Assembly: GCA_964036665.1 (NCBI GenBank)
Contig: OZ038532.1
Coordinates: 2,108,001-2,172,000 of the forward strand
Direction of reading: 5' to 3'
Source: Gordius sp. MW1
Lineage: Eukaryota > Nematomorpha > Gordioida > Gordea > Gordiidae
Length of the DNA: 64,000 nucleotides
The position numbers were made by a program, and so were the translations under genes. The notes beneath the pieces are model-generated. The model saw only the letters and a list, made by a program, of their open reading frames with translations. It was not told where the DNA came from and did no database searches. Below, piece after piece: positions 47,149 to 58,894 of this stretch. The first letter of the stretch is position 1. Each line of letters starts with the position of its first letter.

Positions 47149-47943
47149 CTAGTTTGTCGAAGGGGGGTTAAATGCGCAAGGTTGCACGCATTTGAGCGCC
47201 TCGTCTTTAAAGCGGTAATGGTACCAACAAAGTATATTTGGTTGAATATGCGCGCTAGGGTGGCGAACGGTAGAGGGATTGCGGCGTCTCGAGTTGGAAC
47301 GATCACGTGGCCTATTGATTGAGATTTTTAAATTTTGTACCTCCTGTGCGAGTTTTGCAATCATCTCCTTAAGCCGAGTCGATTCATCTTCCGTGACTAC
47401 ATTCACAATTGGACATGTGGAGTTGTGGTAGGTCTCTACAATTTTGTCCGCAGTTTCGGCCAATTTGGAGAGGGACTGCTCGTCAGAAACAATTGCCAAA
47501 ATGCCGGTCATGTTTTTTGGAAGTTTTTCTAACCATAGTTCTTTAAGAACTCGTTCATCCATGGAATTCGTTCCCAGAAGATTTTTCATGAAACGCAGAA
47601 GCTGGGATGGGGTGCGATCTCCTAATTCGACAGTTGTGAGAAGAGCACGAAGTCTAGCAGAATCGGATTGGCTAGTGCGGTCTATGATGGCTGCTTTCAT
47701 GGTTGTATAGGGTAAAATGTCGGGCATATTTTGTAGGATGTCTTGAATTTCGATGGTTATTTCCAGTGGCAAGGCTTCTATTAAGTACCCAACTTTGGTA
47801 GCTTCGCTTTTTATCTTTCTTACCAAGAAAAGAGCCTCTATTTGGATGAACCATGAGCGGGGATTTATATTGTTAAACTGTGGCAGTTTAAAATATGTGG
47901 CATTTTCGCTTTTAACCTCCATATCAGATGGTTGCGTGGACAT
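47149..47943 (-). CDS. gag of the CsRn1-like element (intact frame, 264 codons)
   Basis: The reading frame is uninterrupted from ATG 47943 to a stop at 47149, in contrast to the broken pol. The N terminus is FKLPQFNNINPRSWFIQIEA followed by LFLVRKI, the conserved start of CsRn1-type gag; a helical middle contains LRALLTTVELGDRTPSQLLR and ERVLKELWLEKLPKN. A basic stretch (RPRDRSNSRRRNPS) precedes the single Cys-His box CWYHYRFKDEALKCVQPC. Gag would form the particle around the element's RNA. The start codon overlaps the end of the primer-binding site. Because pol is broken, any particle would need pol from another copy. Confidence 0.88.
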   Translation of the reverse strand: MSTQPSDMEVKSENATYFKLPQFNNINPRSWFIQIEALFLVRKIKSEATKVGYLIEALPLEITIEIQDILQNMPDILPYTTMKAAIIDRTSQSDSARLRALLTTVELGDRTPSQLLRFMKNLLGTNSMDERVLKELWLEKLPKNMTGILAIVSDEQSLSKLAETADKIVETYHNSTCPIVNVVTEDESTRLKEMIAKLAQEVQNLKISINRPRDRSNSRRRNPSTVRHPSAHIQPNILCWYHYRFKDEALKCVQPCAFNPPSTN

Positions 47944-47958
47944 TTTTGGGTCACCAAA

Positions 47959-48423
47959 TGAAGTGGTTTACTTCATTAATTAGAAGTAATCTAGTTTATT
48001 CTAGTGTAAAGTATATGCGAAAAAATGAATAATAATTCTGTTAGTTTTAAAGGTTGTGCTTATGTAGCTGCGTGAGCGCAATATCATTTGAATAATCAGG
48101 CGATGGTTGAATACAAGCGAGGGGCTATTAAAATAAAAATAACGTGATGATTAAGTACAAGCGAGGGGCTATTAAAATAAAAATCACGTGATGGTTAAGT
48201 ACAAGCGAGGGGCTATTAAAATAAAAATCACGTGATGGTTAAGTACAAGCGAGGGGCTATTAAAATAAAAATCACGTGATGGTTAAGTACAAGCGAGGGG
48301 CTATTAAAAATAAAAATCACGTGATGGTTAAGTACAAGCGAGGGGCTATTAAAAATAAAAATCACGTGTTAGAATTCGCCTAGACGGGGTCAAGGGAAAG
48401 TAGCGTGCGAAAGAGCCTCTACA
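47959..48423 (-). repeat. 5' LTR of the CsRn1-like element, six CACGTG-bearing units
   Basis: 465 bp; one tandem unit (45 bp) longer than the other LTR and otherwise almost identical (for example CGTGAGCG versus CGCGAGCC near the start of the array). Five units carry the ATCACGTG box; the first has AACGTGAT. Confidence 0.93.
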
Positions 48424-48731
48424 GCATAGTTAAAATTAATTAAACTTAAATTTTTTTAAATGATTAATTTTTTTAATTTAAAGTTTATTCAACCTTAAAA
48501 ATGAAATTGTCATGTTTACGTTAATTGTCGAAAAAATAATGTAAAATACAATAAAATATGCATATATAAAATAAAAGAAATGCATGTAAACTTTAATAAT
48601 CAATATTTTCATTATTCAAACACGGGTCAATATATCTTTTTACGGAAAATAGTGACAATCTTCTGAAGTAATCTAACGATTTTTTTTTAATAATTACTTT
48701 TATTAAATGAAACTATATACTACTATAAAAA

Positions 48732-51555
48732 TTATATGCTAGGTAAACATTCAAAAATTGCGATCTCGTTGAAATGACAAATTATAATTCCGATTTTCTG
48801 TTTTAAAAAAAAAGTTTCCCTTTTGTCAAGGGTATTGGCAGCTATACGGCGCCGCAATTCTTTCAGGAGGGCTTGGGTTTTAGGACCTATTGTTGTAAGG
48901 GTAGTGGTCACTATAGGGCAGAAAAGGAGTGAGGAATTAAGTTCTGCGTATTTAGCTGACTTTATTCTTTCAGAATCGACAAGGGGGTCTTTGTTTTGGT
49001 TTGAGGGTGCAAAGGCATCCGGACAAGTGTAGTCCCATGCTAGGCATAGCCCTTTTGCCCATGGGATGAGGGTCTGTCCATCGGGTCTCTTCTTGTCGCT
49101 AAGGCAAAGACCATTAGGCTCCAATTGGGAGGGAAAGCCATCCTTATTGAATGTCTTCTGTAGAAGAGCATTAACAGATGTGTGACGTAAAAATCTGGCC
49201 TTATTAAATTTGCAATTTAGGCCGTGATGACCTTTTGTACCTACAGATGAGCCACATAAGTTGCATTGATGGGGGGCAACTATATCACAACCTAGGCGGA
49301 GCCCTGTTGCAATCCTGAACTCGTTGTTGGAGAGTTGAAGGTCATGGGTCCGACTTGGGATGGCCTCCAACCACTCGTGGCCGGACCTTGATGCAAAACT
49401 TCTTAACGCTGGTAACTCCTCCAACGAAGCGCCCGATATAAGAGTTTTAAGGGCATGGTCGTAGAGAGGAATGTTCCAACTTTTTTGAGAGTTTATGGTA
49501 GGGAATGGAGTGTTAGGGTCGGACAAAGAGATCCACATGTCGAGAGCGATTTGGGTAAAGGGATCTGGTTGATTGATTATTTTGTCGATGATTGGTTTGG
49601 CTGAAAGTCGACTCGAGATGAAGGCCGACAAAGCTACTAGAGGGGGTGATCTCAGGCCCAAACCACCATATTTTGTGGGGAGACACGCTTGTTTCCATTG
49701 GGACCCTGTAAAAGAAATGTTTGTGATTTCCTCGACTACACCTTTGAGTTTTTGGTCGAATATAGATAGAGCATTAGGATTTAAAAATGAGGTGAATGAC
49801 CTGAAGATATGATTTAGCTTAGGTGAAGAATAGCAGTTTTTAATTAAAAAGAAAGCCTGGTGGGCTGGCAAGTAAGAAAGGAGGGGTTTGATTTCTACTA
49901 GTTTTTGTATTGTCTCTGTTAATGACTTGTTACAAGGGTGTGAGCCACCTACGGGAGATCCTAAGTGCGTTAGTTCGTTAGGGTGAATATGTTTGAAAGC
50001 GTCAAAGGATGGGTCTAGGCTTAAAGAATCAGTATTGTTTTTGCAAACCTCGGTCTTGCTATGATTTAGATGGAGACCAATTTTTGAAGCCTCGACTTCT
50101 AGATAAGAGAGGGCTTCTTTGACGTCTTCGGCATTTCCCTTGATGGTACCATCGTCTAGGTACCACAAGTTGAGTGATAGATTATATTTAGAGGCTAGGT
50201 CTTCAGTCAAGGATTTTATACCTAGGCAGAATAGTAGGGGGCCTAGCGGGTCTCCTTGTTGAATGCCGTCACTCGATGCAATTATTTTGGAATTAAAGTT
50301 GAGCATGGAAGTAGGAGCGTAGCATGCGTTAAGGAAAATGGAGTACTCGGGAAGAGATTTGTAAGCCTCGGTTAAGAAGTGTGACCTGTAGATCGTGTTA
50401 AATGCGTTTTTGAAGTCAATCTTAGCTAGGATCGAATGGTCGGGATGGGCTAGGGCTATGCGAACAGCGTGAGAGGCGATTTCACAACAACCCTAGGTTC
50501 CGAAACCTAGTTGGATAGGAGCTAATTGATCTGCAATGTCGGATTTTACTCGTGCAATGATAAGTTTGCAGCATATGCGTCTAAAACTTGAACCCATGGC
50601 AATTGGACGAAGGCCACCATCAGGTTTGGTAAGAGATATTAAGGTGGCCCCAAAAAAATAGGGAGAGATCGCGTCAGGTACTAAGCCTTTAATAACCTGG
50701 TTAAGGAAGGTTGCTAGGGTGGATGTGAAGTGGCCAGACCTGTCAATGTGAGGTCTTGTTAATTCTATTAAATGTGAATCACGGAAGCCGTCTAAACCAG
50801 AACCTACTGAGGATTTTTTAAAAGAACCGATAGCCTCGAGAATTTCGGGCGATGTGAAGTCCTTGAAGGGGGAGTTAATTGTAGGGGGAAATTGGGAGCA
50901 ATTTGTTTCAGGGTGTTTAGTTTGTAAAGATTCGAAGGTTTCTTGAGTGTCTGAGGAAATTTTGCAGTCTGAATTGGCCAGGCGAAGGGCACCCTGGATG
51001 TCAAAGTGGTTGAGTTTTGAGGAAACCCGTTTGGCTCTTTGTTGAACTGATGTAATCTTATGGATGTGTGGCTCGTAGATAATGGGGGGTGATGAAACGT
51101 CTCATTTTGCTGAGTTTTGTTTAACCCAATTCGAGAGGGTACCTTTGTAATTTGATGGTGGTATTGAAAGGACACGGGAAGTAAATTGAGTTGGCCCAAT
51201 GGAGGGTGCTGCTTGGGTCCTTAGAGAGGTTTGAGATGGCATCAGTAAGGGCAATTAGAACTTGATGTCTGGCACCTTTAGGGATGTTTTTTAGAATCCT
51301 TTTAACAGGAGAATGAGGAATGTCTGAATATGTATTGGTGGTGGTGGTATCGAGCGGGGAGTAGGTATTATGCAATAAATGGTTGTGAGTAGAGGTAAAC
51401 CTCTTGGGGACTGTAGCTGCTGGATGTTTTCAAGAGCCTGGGCACCTCTGTTTTAATGGACCGTGAACGTAAATCAAATTAGAGAGGGTAATTGAAGCTA
51501 ACCTGTAGCAGACTGGGCAGATTCCGATTTGGGTTGCGGAGTTTGTGTTGTTCAT
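48732..51555 (-). pseudogene. Reverse transcriptase with N-terminal zinc finger and C-terminal restriction-like endonuclease
   Basis: The minus strand encodes about 940 residues. N terminus from ATG 51555: zinc finger CPVC...HGPLKQRCPGS. RT: ILEAIGSFKKSSVGSGLDGF, LKPDGGLRPIAMG-like stretch, APIQLGFG, KIDFKNAFNTIYRSHF, SSDGIQQGDPLGPLLFCLGI and catalytic LWYLDDGTIKG (48732-50306 is one open frame of 524 codons). C terminus: CNLCGSSVGTKGHHGLNC finger, RFLRHTSVN, then KRPDGQTLIPWAKGLCLAWD, matching the CCHC + R-H-x-x-V + PD-x(15)-D layout of R2-type endonucleases. This suggests a LINE that cuts with a restriction-like enzyme, though the clade is uncertain. Stops and shifts occur between 50306 and 51420 (e.g. 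TGA near 51430, TAG near 50495). A second fragment is at 15310-15890. Confidence 0.88.
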
Positions 51556-51739
51556 GTAGAAGGATTATGATATTTGGGATAAACCTTTAGTAGAGTAAAA
51601 TGGCAGCTATTTTGATGTTTGGTATTCAACAGTTGGATTGTCATGGACATAACTGTTAGGAGATATTGTTAAATGGTTTTTCTGCCTTTGATAGGCGTAA
51701 AGGCTTGGTAAAGGTTGGAAAAAATAAACCCTTTGCCCG

Positions 51740-51990
51740 CTGCTTGCTTTAGGCTAAACTCCATGGTAGTCCAAAAAGTGGTACCTCCTTACCCTTGCTA
51801 ACTACCACCGTTAAATTTTTCATTCGATTTCCCACCTGGACCTTCACCGTCGATTCACCCAATATTTTTAGGGGTGTACAACCGTACACTAGCGGTGGTA
51901 TGGCCTTCCTGAGTACTGGTTGGCCGATTACTGCCCCAAATCCTTTCTCCGAAGCGTCGGTTTCCAGCACCAAGGGCAAGGATGGTGAAT
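51740..51990 (-). pseudogene. Small gypsy pol fragment
   Basis: Minus strand: LVLETDASEKGFGAVIGQPV (start of RNase H) is fused directly to ILGESTVKVQVGNRMKNLTV followed by FGLPWSLA, a stretch that resembles the protease-RT region. Two separated parts of a pol gene have been brought together by deletion. Confidence 0.6.
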
Positions 51991-52204
51991 AAGGGATTAA
52001 GGTATTGCAATTCTTTAAAATTAATTTAGCTTTTAAAAATATTTGTTCCTCAACCTGTGACCATATCCATCTAGATAATGTACTATTGTATATGTAAAAA
52101 TCATTTTATAAAATACCAAAATAATAAACAAATTTAGACGGAAAAAAAATTATGAAAGGCGCAGGGTCAGTTGCAAGAGTTCCCAAAACACATTTCACAG
52201 TAAA

Positions 52205-52520
52205 AAAAAGTGAGGTCTTGGGCGTAGCCAGGGGGGCGGCTGCCCCCCCCCCCAATTAGCCAGGGGACAGGGGGCGTGGCTTCCCCCCCCCTAATCTTAA
52301 AAAAAAGAAGGATTTCAATACAAAAACCCTTAAAATAATAAATTATGTTTGCCCCCCTCCCTAATTAGCCAGGCGGGGGCAGGGGGCGCAGCTGCCCCCC
52401 CCCCCTAATTTTGAAAAAATAAGGATTCCAATATAAAAACCCTTACAAATAAAAAAAAATTATGTTTTGCTCCCCCCTAATTAGCCAGGCGGGGGCAGGG
52501 GGCGCAGCTGCCCCCCCTCT
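52205..52520. repeat. ~120-bp tandem repeat with hAT-like GGCGTAGCCAGGGG start
   Basis: Three units, each with AATTAGCCAGGCGGGGGCAG, GGGGCGCAGCTGCCCCCC, and GGATT(C/T)CAATA(T/C)AAAAACCC. The array begins GGGCGTAGCCAGGGGGGCGG, the kind of terminus seen in hAT MITEs here, but no matching right end with a TSD was found. A long C run lies at 52665-52673. Confidence 0.8.
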
Positions 52521-53051
52521 ATTTAAACTTAACTCAAATTAGTTTACACAAAAATATAAATTGTTTTGGTAAAATGAAATTTAAATTACGGTCGCAGGAA
52601 AATTTTTGGATAGTCGAGACCTCTTTTTTTGCTCTCAGGAAAGTATCGAGCCTTTTTAATTTGCCCCCCCCCCAAGCCGTTAAGAAAAAATTTACCAAAA
52701 AATTTTTTAGATAATGAAAATCACGACAATAAACCTATACATGACAAAATTTTATTTTTAAGGTTGAACAAACTTTAAATTAAAAAAATTTAAGTTTAAT
52801 TAATTTAAACTATACTAGAAAAAATTTGAAAAAAACACTAATTTATACAAAAAACGACCATTTTATAAAAAAGTGCAAAATATGGTGTATGAGTTGCAAA
52901 ATAAATGTAAGGTTGGGGAAGGAGTGTGTTACATGCGAAGGGGAGAGAAGGAATGAGCGATACATGTTAGACGCTATGATTGATTACCCCTTTTCTCTCC
53001 TACTAGTGTGCAGGAGAGGAATACGAAGTGCAAAAGTTTAAGTAAACGCTG

Positions 53052-54297
53052 TATATAATTAAATAAAACTCTTAGGCAATTTTGATTTTAGTTGGATCCA
53101 AAAGTTTCGTACTAGGAACAACATCAATTATTAAACTACAAACAATGAAATGAATAATACTCAATTTGTGACAGCTTCATATTGAGTGAAAACATTTTTA
53201 TGTTTATACTGATGTTGATGTTTTAGAAGAAATGAAAAATGTTACAAATGATTTTTATCAATTTTTTGAAAGTCCAGATAATCATGCTGGGGACAGGACG
53301 CTGAAGTTAACTTAGTTGAGGAAATCAAACATTGAAGAAGGACAAATGGATTTTTTACATTGACCGAATTTGCACACCATGTTCTAAACGATCTAAAAAA
53401 ATTCCGAGAGTTTACATACATTATAGGAAATACACTCTTTAAGCGCTAAAAACATCAAATGCTTATTACACAATTCTTGAAGAAATGAATTCATTAAATA
53501 AGATAATAATTGTAAAATATTTCAATTAAATTTATGTATTATATATAAGTTACATCAACTTAAAGTGTCTAATTTTATTCTAACTATTGAAATCAAACAA
53601 TATGGTCCTTAAATCTAGTCAATTTTCCAATTTATTAAGTTACATAACATTTATAAAAATGCAATAATAGGCACGAATGTTCCAAATCTCCTATATAGGT
53701 TTCCTAAACAACAATTAAACATCATATAATGTATACTTACAATTATTGTAACAATTAAAATATATTCTTAATAAAAACAGGACGGACAGGACAACCAAAA
53801 GCGAGCTCATAGCACAGCAATTAATATTGTTAAAGGTAAGCAACTGTCAGCTCTTCCTTAAACATAAAGTCATATAATTACATGTGCTCTAAATTCCAAA
53901 AACCAATATTCATGTTTGCATTATAAATTTTGAAAATTTTTTTTTAAAAGTTCTACAATTATAAAAATAGTTTGGGCGCTAGAAATTTCATAAATTAAAT
54001 AGAAATTAAATTGTATTGTATTAGTGTACAAAATCGCTAAAATGAAAATTTTTTAAAATTAAGGCCTAACAATTTTCACTTATGCGATTTCGAGCGTCTT
54101 TTGGAAATAATTTAAACGCCTTATTAAACTTGTATAAACGTCAGTCAAAGGGTAATAAATATAATTATCAAAGTCGCATAAAAATACAAATGTAATTTGT
54201 AACTCTCTTTATGCTCGCAATTTGGTAAAACTTTAGTTAACTAAACATTTAAATATTGAAACGCTTAAAAGATATCTATTTATAAACAAAGTATATT
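53052..54297. other. Mostly unrecognised; possible decayed transposase at 53215-53480
   Basis: Plus-strand coding-like pieces near 53220-53450 (EEMKNVTNDFYQFFESPDN, then other frames) are broken by stops and not identified. GTAAGCAACTGTCAG plus ACGGACAGGACAA at 53775-53850 recur near 13075-13350 inside the hAT at 12476. Confidence 0.35.
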
Positions 54298-54544
54298 AAT
54301 TGCTATGCAATTTATGGGCTCGTTTTTTGGTGTCCGTCGTCCGTCCGTCGTCCGTCGTCCGTTACCCTCCCTATCTATTTGCATTGGGTATATTAGGTTC
54401 TCGCTTTTTTAAATTAATGCATGAGAAAGAGTTGCCCCACCCCTCATCTCTATCTCCCTCGCTGTGTTATTTTTTAAATTAATGCATAAGAGGTGCCCCA
54501 CCCCTCATCTCTATCTCCCTCGGTGTGTTATAATATAAGATTTG

Positions 54545-54770
54545 TTAAATTATCTATTATATAATAAACATAAATAAAAGTTGTTTACTTTTAATTGCTA
54601 TGCAATTTAACTAGTTATATAATAAACATAAATAAAAGTTGTTTACTTTTAATTGCTATGCAATTTAACTAGTTTTTGTTATAATGCTATGCAATTTAAC
54701 TAGTTATAAATAAACATAAATAAAAGTTGTTTACTTTTTAATTGCTATGCAATTTAACTAGTTTTGGGGT
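54545..54770. repeat. ~60-bp tandem repeat (ATAAACATAAATAAAAGTTG ... TGCAATTTAACTAG)
   Basis: Four units, one shortened, with a further unit at about 54990-55050. Each ends GCTATGCAATTTAACTAGTT. Confidence 0.88.
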
Positions 54771-54837
54771 TGGAATCCCGGAGTTTTTTTTGACTCTTAT
54801 GATTGTTCTTGTTACTATCATTGATAATAAGAATTTT

Positions 54838-55760
54838 TGGCCGTCCGCTGGCTGCTGACCAATGAAAAAAATGACCATTGGCCAAAATGTGAATCGAAAT
54901 TATTTTTTTCGTTTTTTTTGACTATTATGATTGTTCCTGTTTCTACCATTGCTATTATGACTTTTTGGCCGTCCGCTGGCTGCTGACCAATGTTATATAA
55001 TAAACATTAATAAAAGTTGTTTACTTTTAATTGCTATGCAATTTAACTAGTTTTTGGGTTAGAATCCCGGAGTTTTTTTTGACTTTTATGATTGTTCTTG
55101 TTACTATCATTGATAATAAGACTTTTTGGCCGTCCGTTGGCTGCTGACCAATGAAAAAAATGACCATTGGCCAAAATGTGAATCCGAGTTTATTTTTTCG
55201 TTTTTTTTGACTATTATGATTGTTCCTGTTACTACCATTGCTATTATGACTTTTTGGCCGTCCGCTGGCTCCTGACCGATGGAAAAAATGCATTGGCCAA
55301 AATGTGAATCGAGATTATTTTTTTCGTTTTTTTTTGACTATTATGATTGTTCCTGTTCCTACCATTGCTATTATGACTTTTTGGCCGTCCGCTGGCTGCT
55401 GACCAATGGAATAAAATGACCATTGGCCAAAATGTGATTCGAAAACTTTTTTTTTCGTTTTTTTTTTACTATTATGAATTTATATCCACTTTTACCGTGT
55501 CCTGGTTGCTGACCAATGGAAAAAAATGACCATTGGCCAAAATGTGATTCGAAAATTTTTTTTTCGTTTTTTTAACTCTTATGAATTTATATCCACTTTA
55601 CCGTGTGCTGGCTGCTGACCAATGAAAAAAAATGACCATTGGCCAAAGTGAGCATCAAAATTTTTTTCCCGTTTTTTTGGCTATCATTGACTTATAGAGT
55701 ATCTGTTGGTACTGACCAATAGAGAAAAAGTGACCATTGGCCAAATTTTGATTTTTTTAA
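54838..55760. repeat. Minisatellite with CCAATGG...CCATTGG hairpins
   Basis: About eight units containing TTTTGGCCGTCCGCTGGCTG, CTGACCAATGG, an A run and TGACCATTGGCCAAAATGTG, followed by TTTTTTCGTTTTTTT. Each unit has the inverted pair CCAATGG / CCATTGG. A diverged array of the same unit lies in the GPCR intron (62165-62640). Confidence 0.9.
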
Positions 55761-56355
55761 TTAAAAATTGTTCAAATTCAACAAAAAATTTCTTCCAACA
55801 ATTCTGCAAATTCTTAACATTGTGTTGTTTTATAATATAATGTTTGTTAGACCCATAATCACTAAAGGCCATAAAAACTAATTTAATACGCAACTAGATG
55901 CAAACACTAAATCTAACCCTAACCCTTGCCTATATTACATTTTGCCTTTATTACATTTTGCCTATAATGGAAAATTTGTATAAATAATTAATTAATCATT
56001 AGGCATTTAATACCCCCCTATAGGCATTCTCGCCCCTTCCCACCTTTCTCGCCCATAAATTGCATAGCAAATATGATACATTTATACGAAGTACAGATGA
56101 GTCGTCCCCCCTTCCCTTCCCCTCTTCCCTTCCCTTCTCCCCCTTCCCACGAGGGCCGAAGGCCCGAGTTTTTATTTTATAGTTTTGTATATAGCAATAT
56201 TTTCTCTATTTAAAAATTAAGAAACCCGAATTTAATAGGTTGGCATAAATTTTGTCTAAGAAGAGGCATGTTATAATATAAGTTCATTCTTTCATAAGAA
56301 TAATTAGGCAATGGGTTAAATTTTATTAAAAGTTAATTTATCCGATACTTATAAT

Positions 56356-58739
56356 CAGTGGCGTACGCAAGGGGGTGGATTTGCGGATCAAACCACCCCC
56401 GCGGATTTCGAAAAAATATTTTTTATTTTCTAATATCGCATTATATAATAAGTATTATGAAATGAGTTCTACTTAATTAACTATGAAGAGCACTTATTTT
56501 CAACAACCATTAAGTATTTTTAAGCGTTAATATATTTTTCCTGAATTTCCCTTGTGGTTATAAAACGTAAGCATTTCATATGAATTCCTCTATCAACTTA
56601 AATAAAAGAAAAGGCCACTTCGGGTCAAAATATATAATGGCCAAAATATTTCAATCCAATCAAAACACTTAATAAATTTGCGATCGTACAACATAACATC
56701 TAATGGACAAAATCCTTAAAGCCAATCAAAACACTTAACAAATTTACGCTCGTATAACATAACATAGAAACTTCGTAAACCAATCATATTATTGCTCGAA
56801 TTATAAATTTTAATATTTCGTTTTCAATTAAGACCAACAATCAATTTACCGTTAATTTAAATGGATGGAAATCCCCAATGCTCAAGTATGAATCTATTTG
56901 ATTCATTGTTTATATTGTTATAGCATCATCTTTATACTTTGTTTGTGCACCCATACCATATGTGCAATTTCCAAGATTGCCTGAAACTTCTCAAATTAGG
57001 CAATCCATACCAAATGTGCAATTTCCAAGATTGCCTGAAACTTCTCAAATTAGGCAATCCATACCAAATGTGCAATTTCCAAGATTGCCTGAAACTTCTC
57101 AGATTAGGCAACCCATACCAAATGTGCAATTTATAAGATTGTCTGGAACTTCTCAAATTAGGCCTGCTTGCCCAAGTAGGAATCTACTAGATTCATTGTT
57201 TATATTGTTATAGCATCATCTTTATACTTTGTTTGTGCACCCATAACAAATGTGCAATTTTCAAGATTGCCTGAAACTTCTCAAATTAGGCAACCCATAC
57301 CAAATGTGGACAGGCCCCGATCTACCTAAGGCACTATCTTTGTGAAAGGGGGGGGGGGGGGGGGAAGTATGGAGGATAATTGACGAAATGTAACTTACGC
57401 TTAAGTTCTATCATACTGGTGGAGTAAAAGTCAACGCAACAGATGGCATTATCTTCCTTATCGCGTGATATCGCGTGATTTCCTTATCGCGTGATATATA
57501 TATAGTTTTTATCGCGATTATTCTCCATATCATTTATATTCGTCGCGCGCGTGGAATTATCGCGGAGTTTGGGTAAATAAAGTCGTGTAGACTATAACAT
57601 TTCGAGGCTCACAAGTCGAGTTGACTATAACATTGTGAGCTCAACAGTAAACGCGTTATTTTTATAGACTGTTATTTTTTATGTCCATTATATATTATGG
57701 GTCCAAATCGAAAAGGCGCGATATTTAAATATTGTGTCAAAAAAGTTAATCATGTGGAACAAGTACCTGCTGGTGGTAAGATTTTTAAATGATTTTAGTT
57801 ATATATTAATTTTATATTTCATTTGGAAAAAGGACCTGCTGGTGTCTAAATCTTAGCATTCATTTGCAAAATGTTAACATGGACTTATCACAGGCAATAA
57901 ATGCGGCCGAAAACGTTAATTCTCAGGTAGAATTTTCCAGGATTTTACTTTGATGGGAAAACAATATGGCTTTGAGATTTCGATTCCCAGAGGAAATGCC
58001 CAATAAACCCCGGAGGCTTATTATAAACGCTGTATAATGCATTCTTAGACACATTTTTGGTCGAAATGGACACAAGGTTTCTTCAGAATAAACAAATTCT
58101 TCTGGGGTCATGGTTCCACCTGTAAAGCTATCTGAAGCTAAACTGGCAAACTTTTTAAATTTGGCTAATTTTTATGGTGTTGATTTGAATGGAAATCAAG
58201 AACTTTACCAGGCTGAAATCAACTCTTTTATCAATCATTCAAAGATTTTAACCCTGAAGCCCTCCCGTCCAATGCGCTAAATGCATTGTCCGATCATACT
58301 TCCAAACTGCTCTGATATCCAAATATAAAAGTGTTATACCAGATTTTAGCAACACTGCCAGTAACAACTTGTTCTAATGAAAGAAGTTTTTCTACGCTCA
58401 GAAGACTCAAAACTTACTTAGAGAATACAACTGGTCAAGGAGGTAAATACATTTTATTAAAAACTCTTAATTTTGTATAGGCTCATAGGTTTGACCTTGT
58501 TAAATATTCATAGAGATTTAATTTCAGACACTCAAGATATAATCAATGAATGTTTGTCTAAATTGCGCAGATAGTTTTCCCAGACTATTTCATCAAATTA
58601 CATATGACATTTATAATAAATATCTTTTGTGAATGTGTTTGTTTTTAATGTAAAATTAAGATGATTTTTATTTAAACCCCCCCCCCCCTTCCAGAAAAAT
58701 TAAAACCACCCCCGAAATGAAATCCTGCGTACGCCCCTG
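56356..58739 (+). mobile_element. hAT transposon copy 2 (twin of 34755-37129), TSD CTTATAAT
   Basis: The same sequence as the first copy apart from fewer than ten substitutions, a 2-bp insertion (AATTTTCCAGG at 57932) and a longer poly-G run (about 57348-57364). Perfect 8-bp TSD CTTATAAT at 56348-56355 and 58740-58747. It carries the same 54-bp tandem repeat (56950-57160) and the same broken transposase (C-terminal signature at about 58340-58400). Confidence 0.96.
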
Positions 58740-58894
58740 CTTATAATTAACTTTTTTTTGCAAAGCAATGTTCAGAATGAATATTATATTTATGGGCCAT
58801 ATAAAATGATAAGCTATTGATCAGAATAGATAAAAGTAGCTATAAATCAAGGGTGTATAAAACGAATTGTAATAACATGTAGGTGATTAATTTG

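Larger units (their letters stand above)
43596..48423 (-). mobile_element. CsRn1-like Ty3/gypsy LTR retrotransposon, TSD GCAT
   Basis: LTRs 43596-44015 and 47959-48423 (TGAAGTGG...CTCTACA in plus orientation); 4-bp TSD GCAT at 43592-43595 and 48424-48427. Next to the 5' LTR, the minus strand reads TTTGGTGACCCAAAAATG: TGGTGACCC is the tRNA-Trp primer-binding site typical of the CsRn1/Kabuki clade, and it overlaps the gag start. The gag Cys-His box CWYHYRFKDEALKCVQPC and the 4-bp TSD also fit that clade. It sits in the left arm of the long-TIR element. Confidence 0.93.
43348..53051. mobile_element. Long-TIR element (CAGCGTTTRC ends) carrying an RT/endonuclease gene, interrupted by a gypsy
   Basis: The left arm (43348-43595, continued at 48428-48530) and right arm (52724-53051) are reverse complements over about 330 bp with roughly 93-95% identity. 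Both outer ends read CAGCGTTT(G/A)C, next to TA, consistent with a TA target as in Tc1/mariner-like elements. Between the arms lie the RT gene (48732-51555), a gypsy fragment (about 51740-51990) and a 120-bp tandem repeat (52205-52520). Whether the RT belongs to the TIR element or was inserted into it is unresolved. Confidence 0.75.
54298..56170. mobile_element. Helentron-like, repeat-rich element (tentative)
   Basis: ATTGCTATGCAATTTATGGG at 54299 is matched inverted by CCCATAAATTGCATAGCAA at 56049-56067. ATTGCTATGCAATTTAACTAG recurs internally (54590-54780, 55030): a small hairpin (ATTGC-TAT-GCAAT) followed by CTAG and T, reminiscent of Helitron/Helentron 3' ends. The centre is minisatellite. 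The right side has a pyrimidine-rich block and a GGGCC-GAA-GGCCC hairpin (56152-56164). No Rep/helicase coding. Confidence 0.4.
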
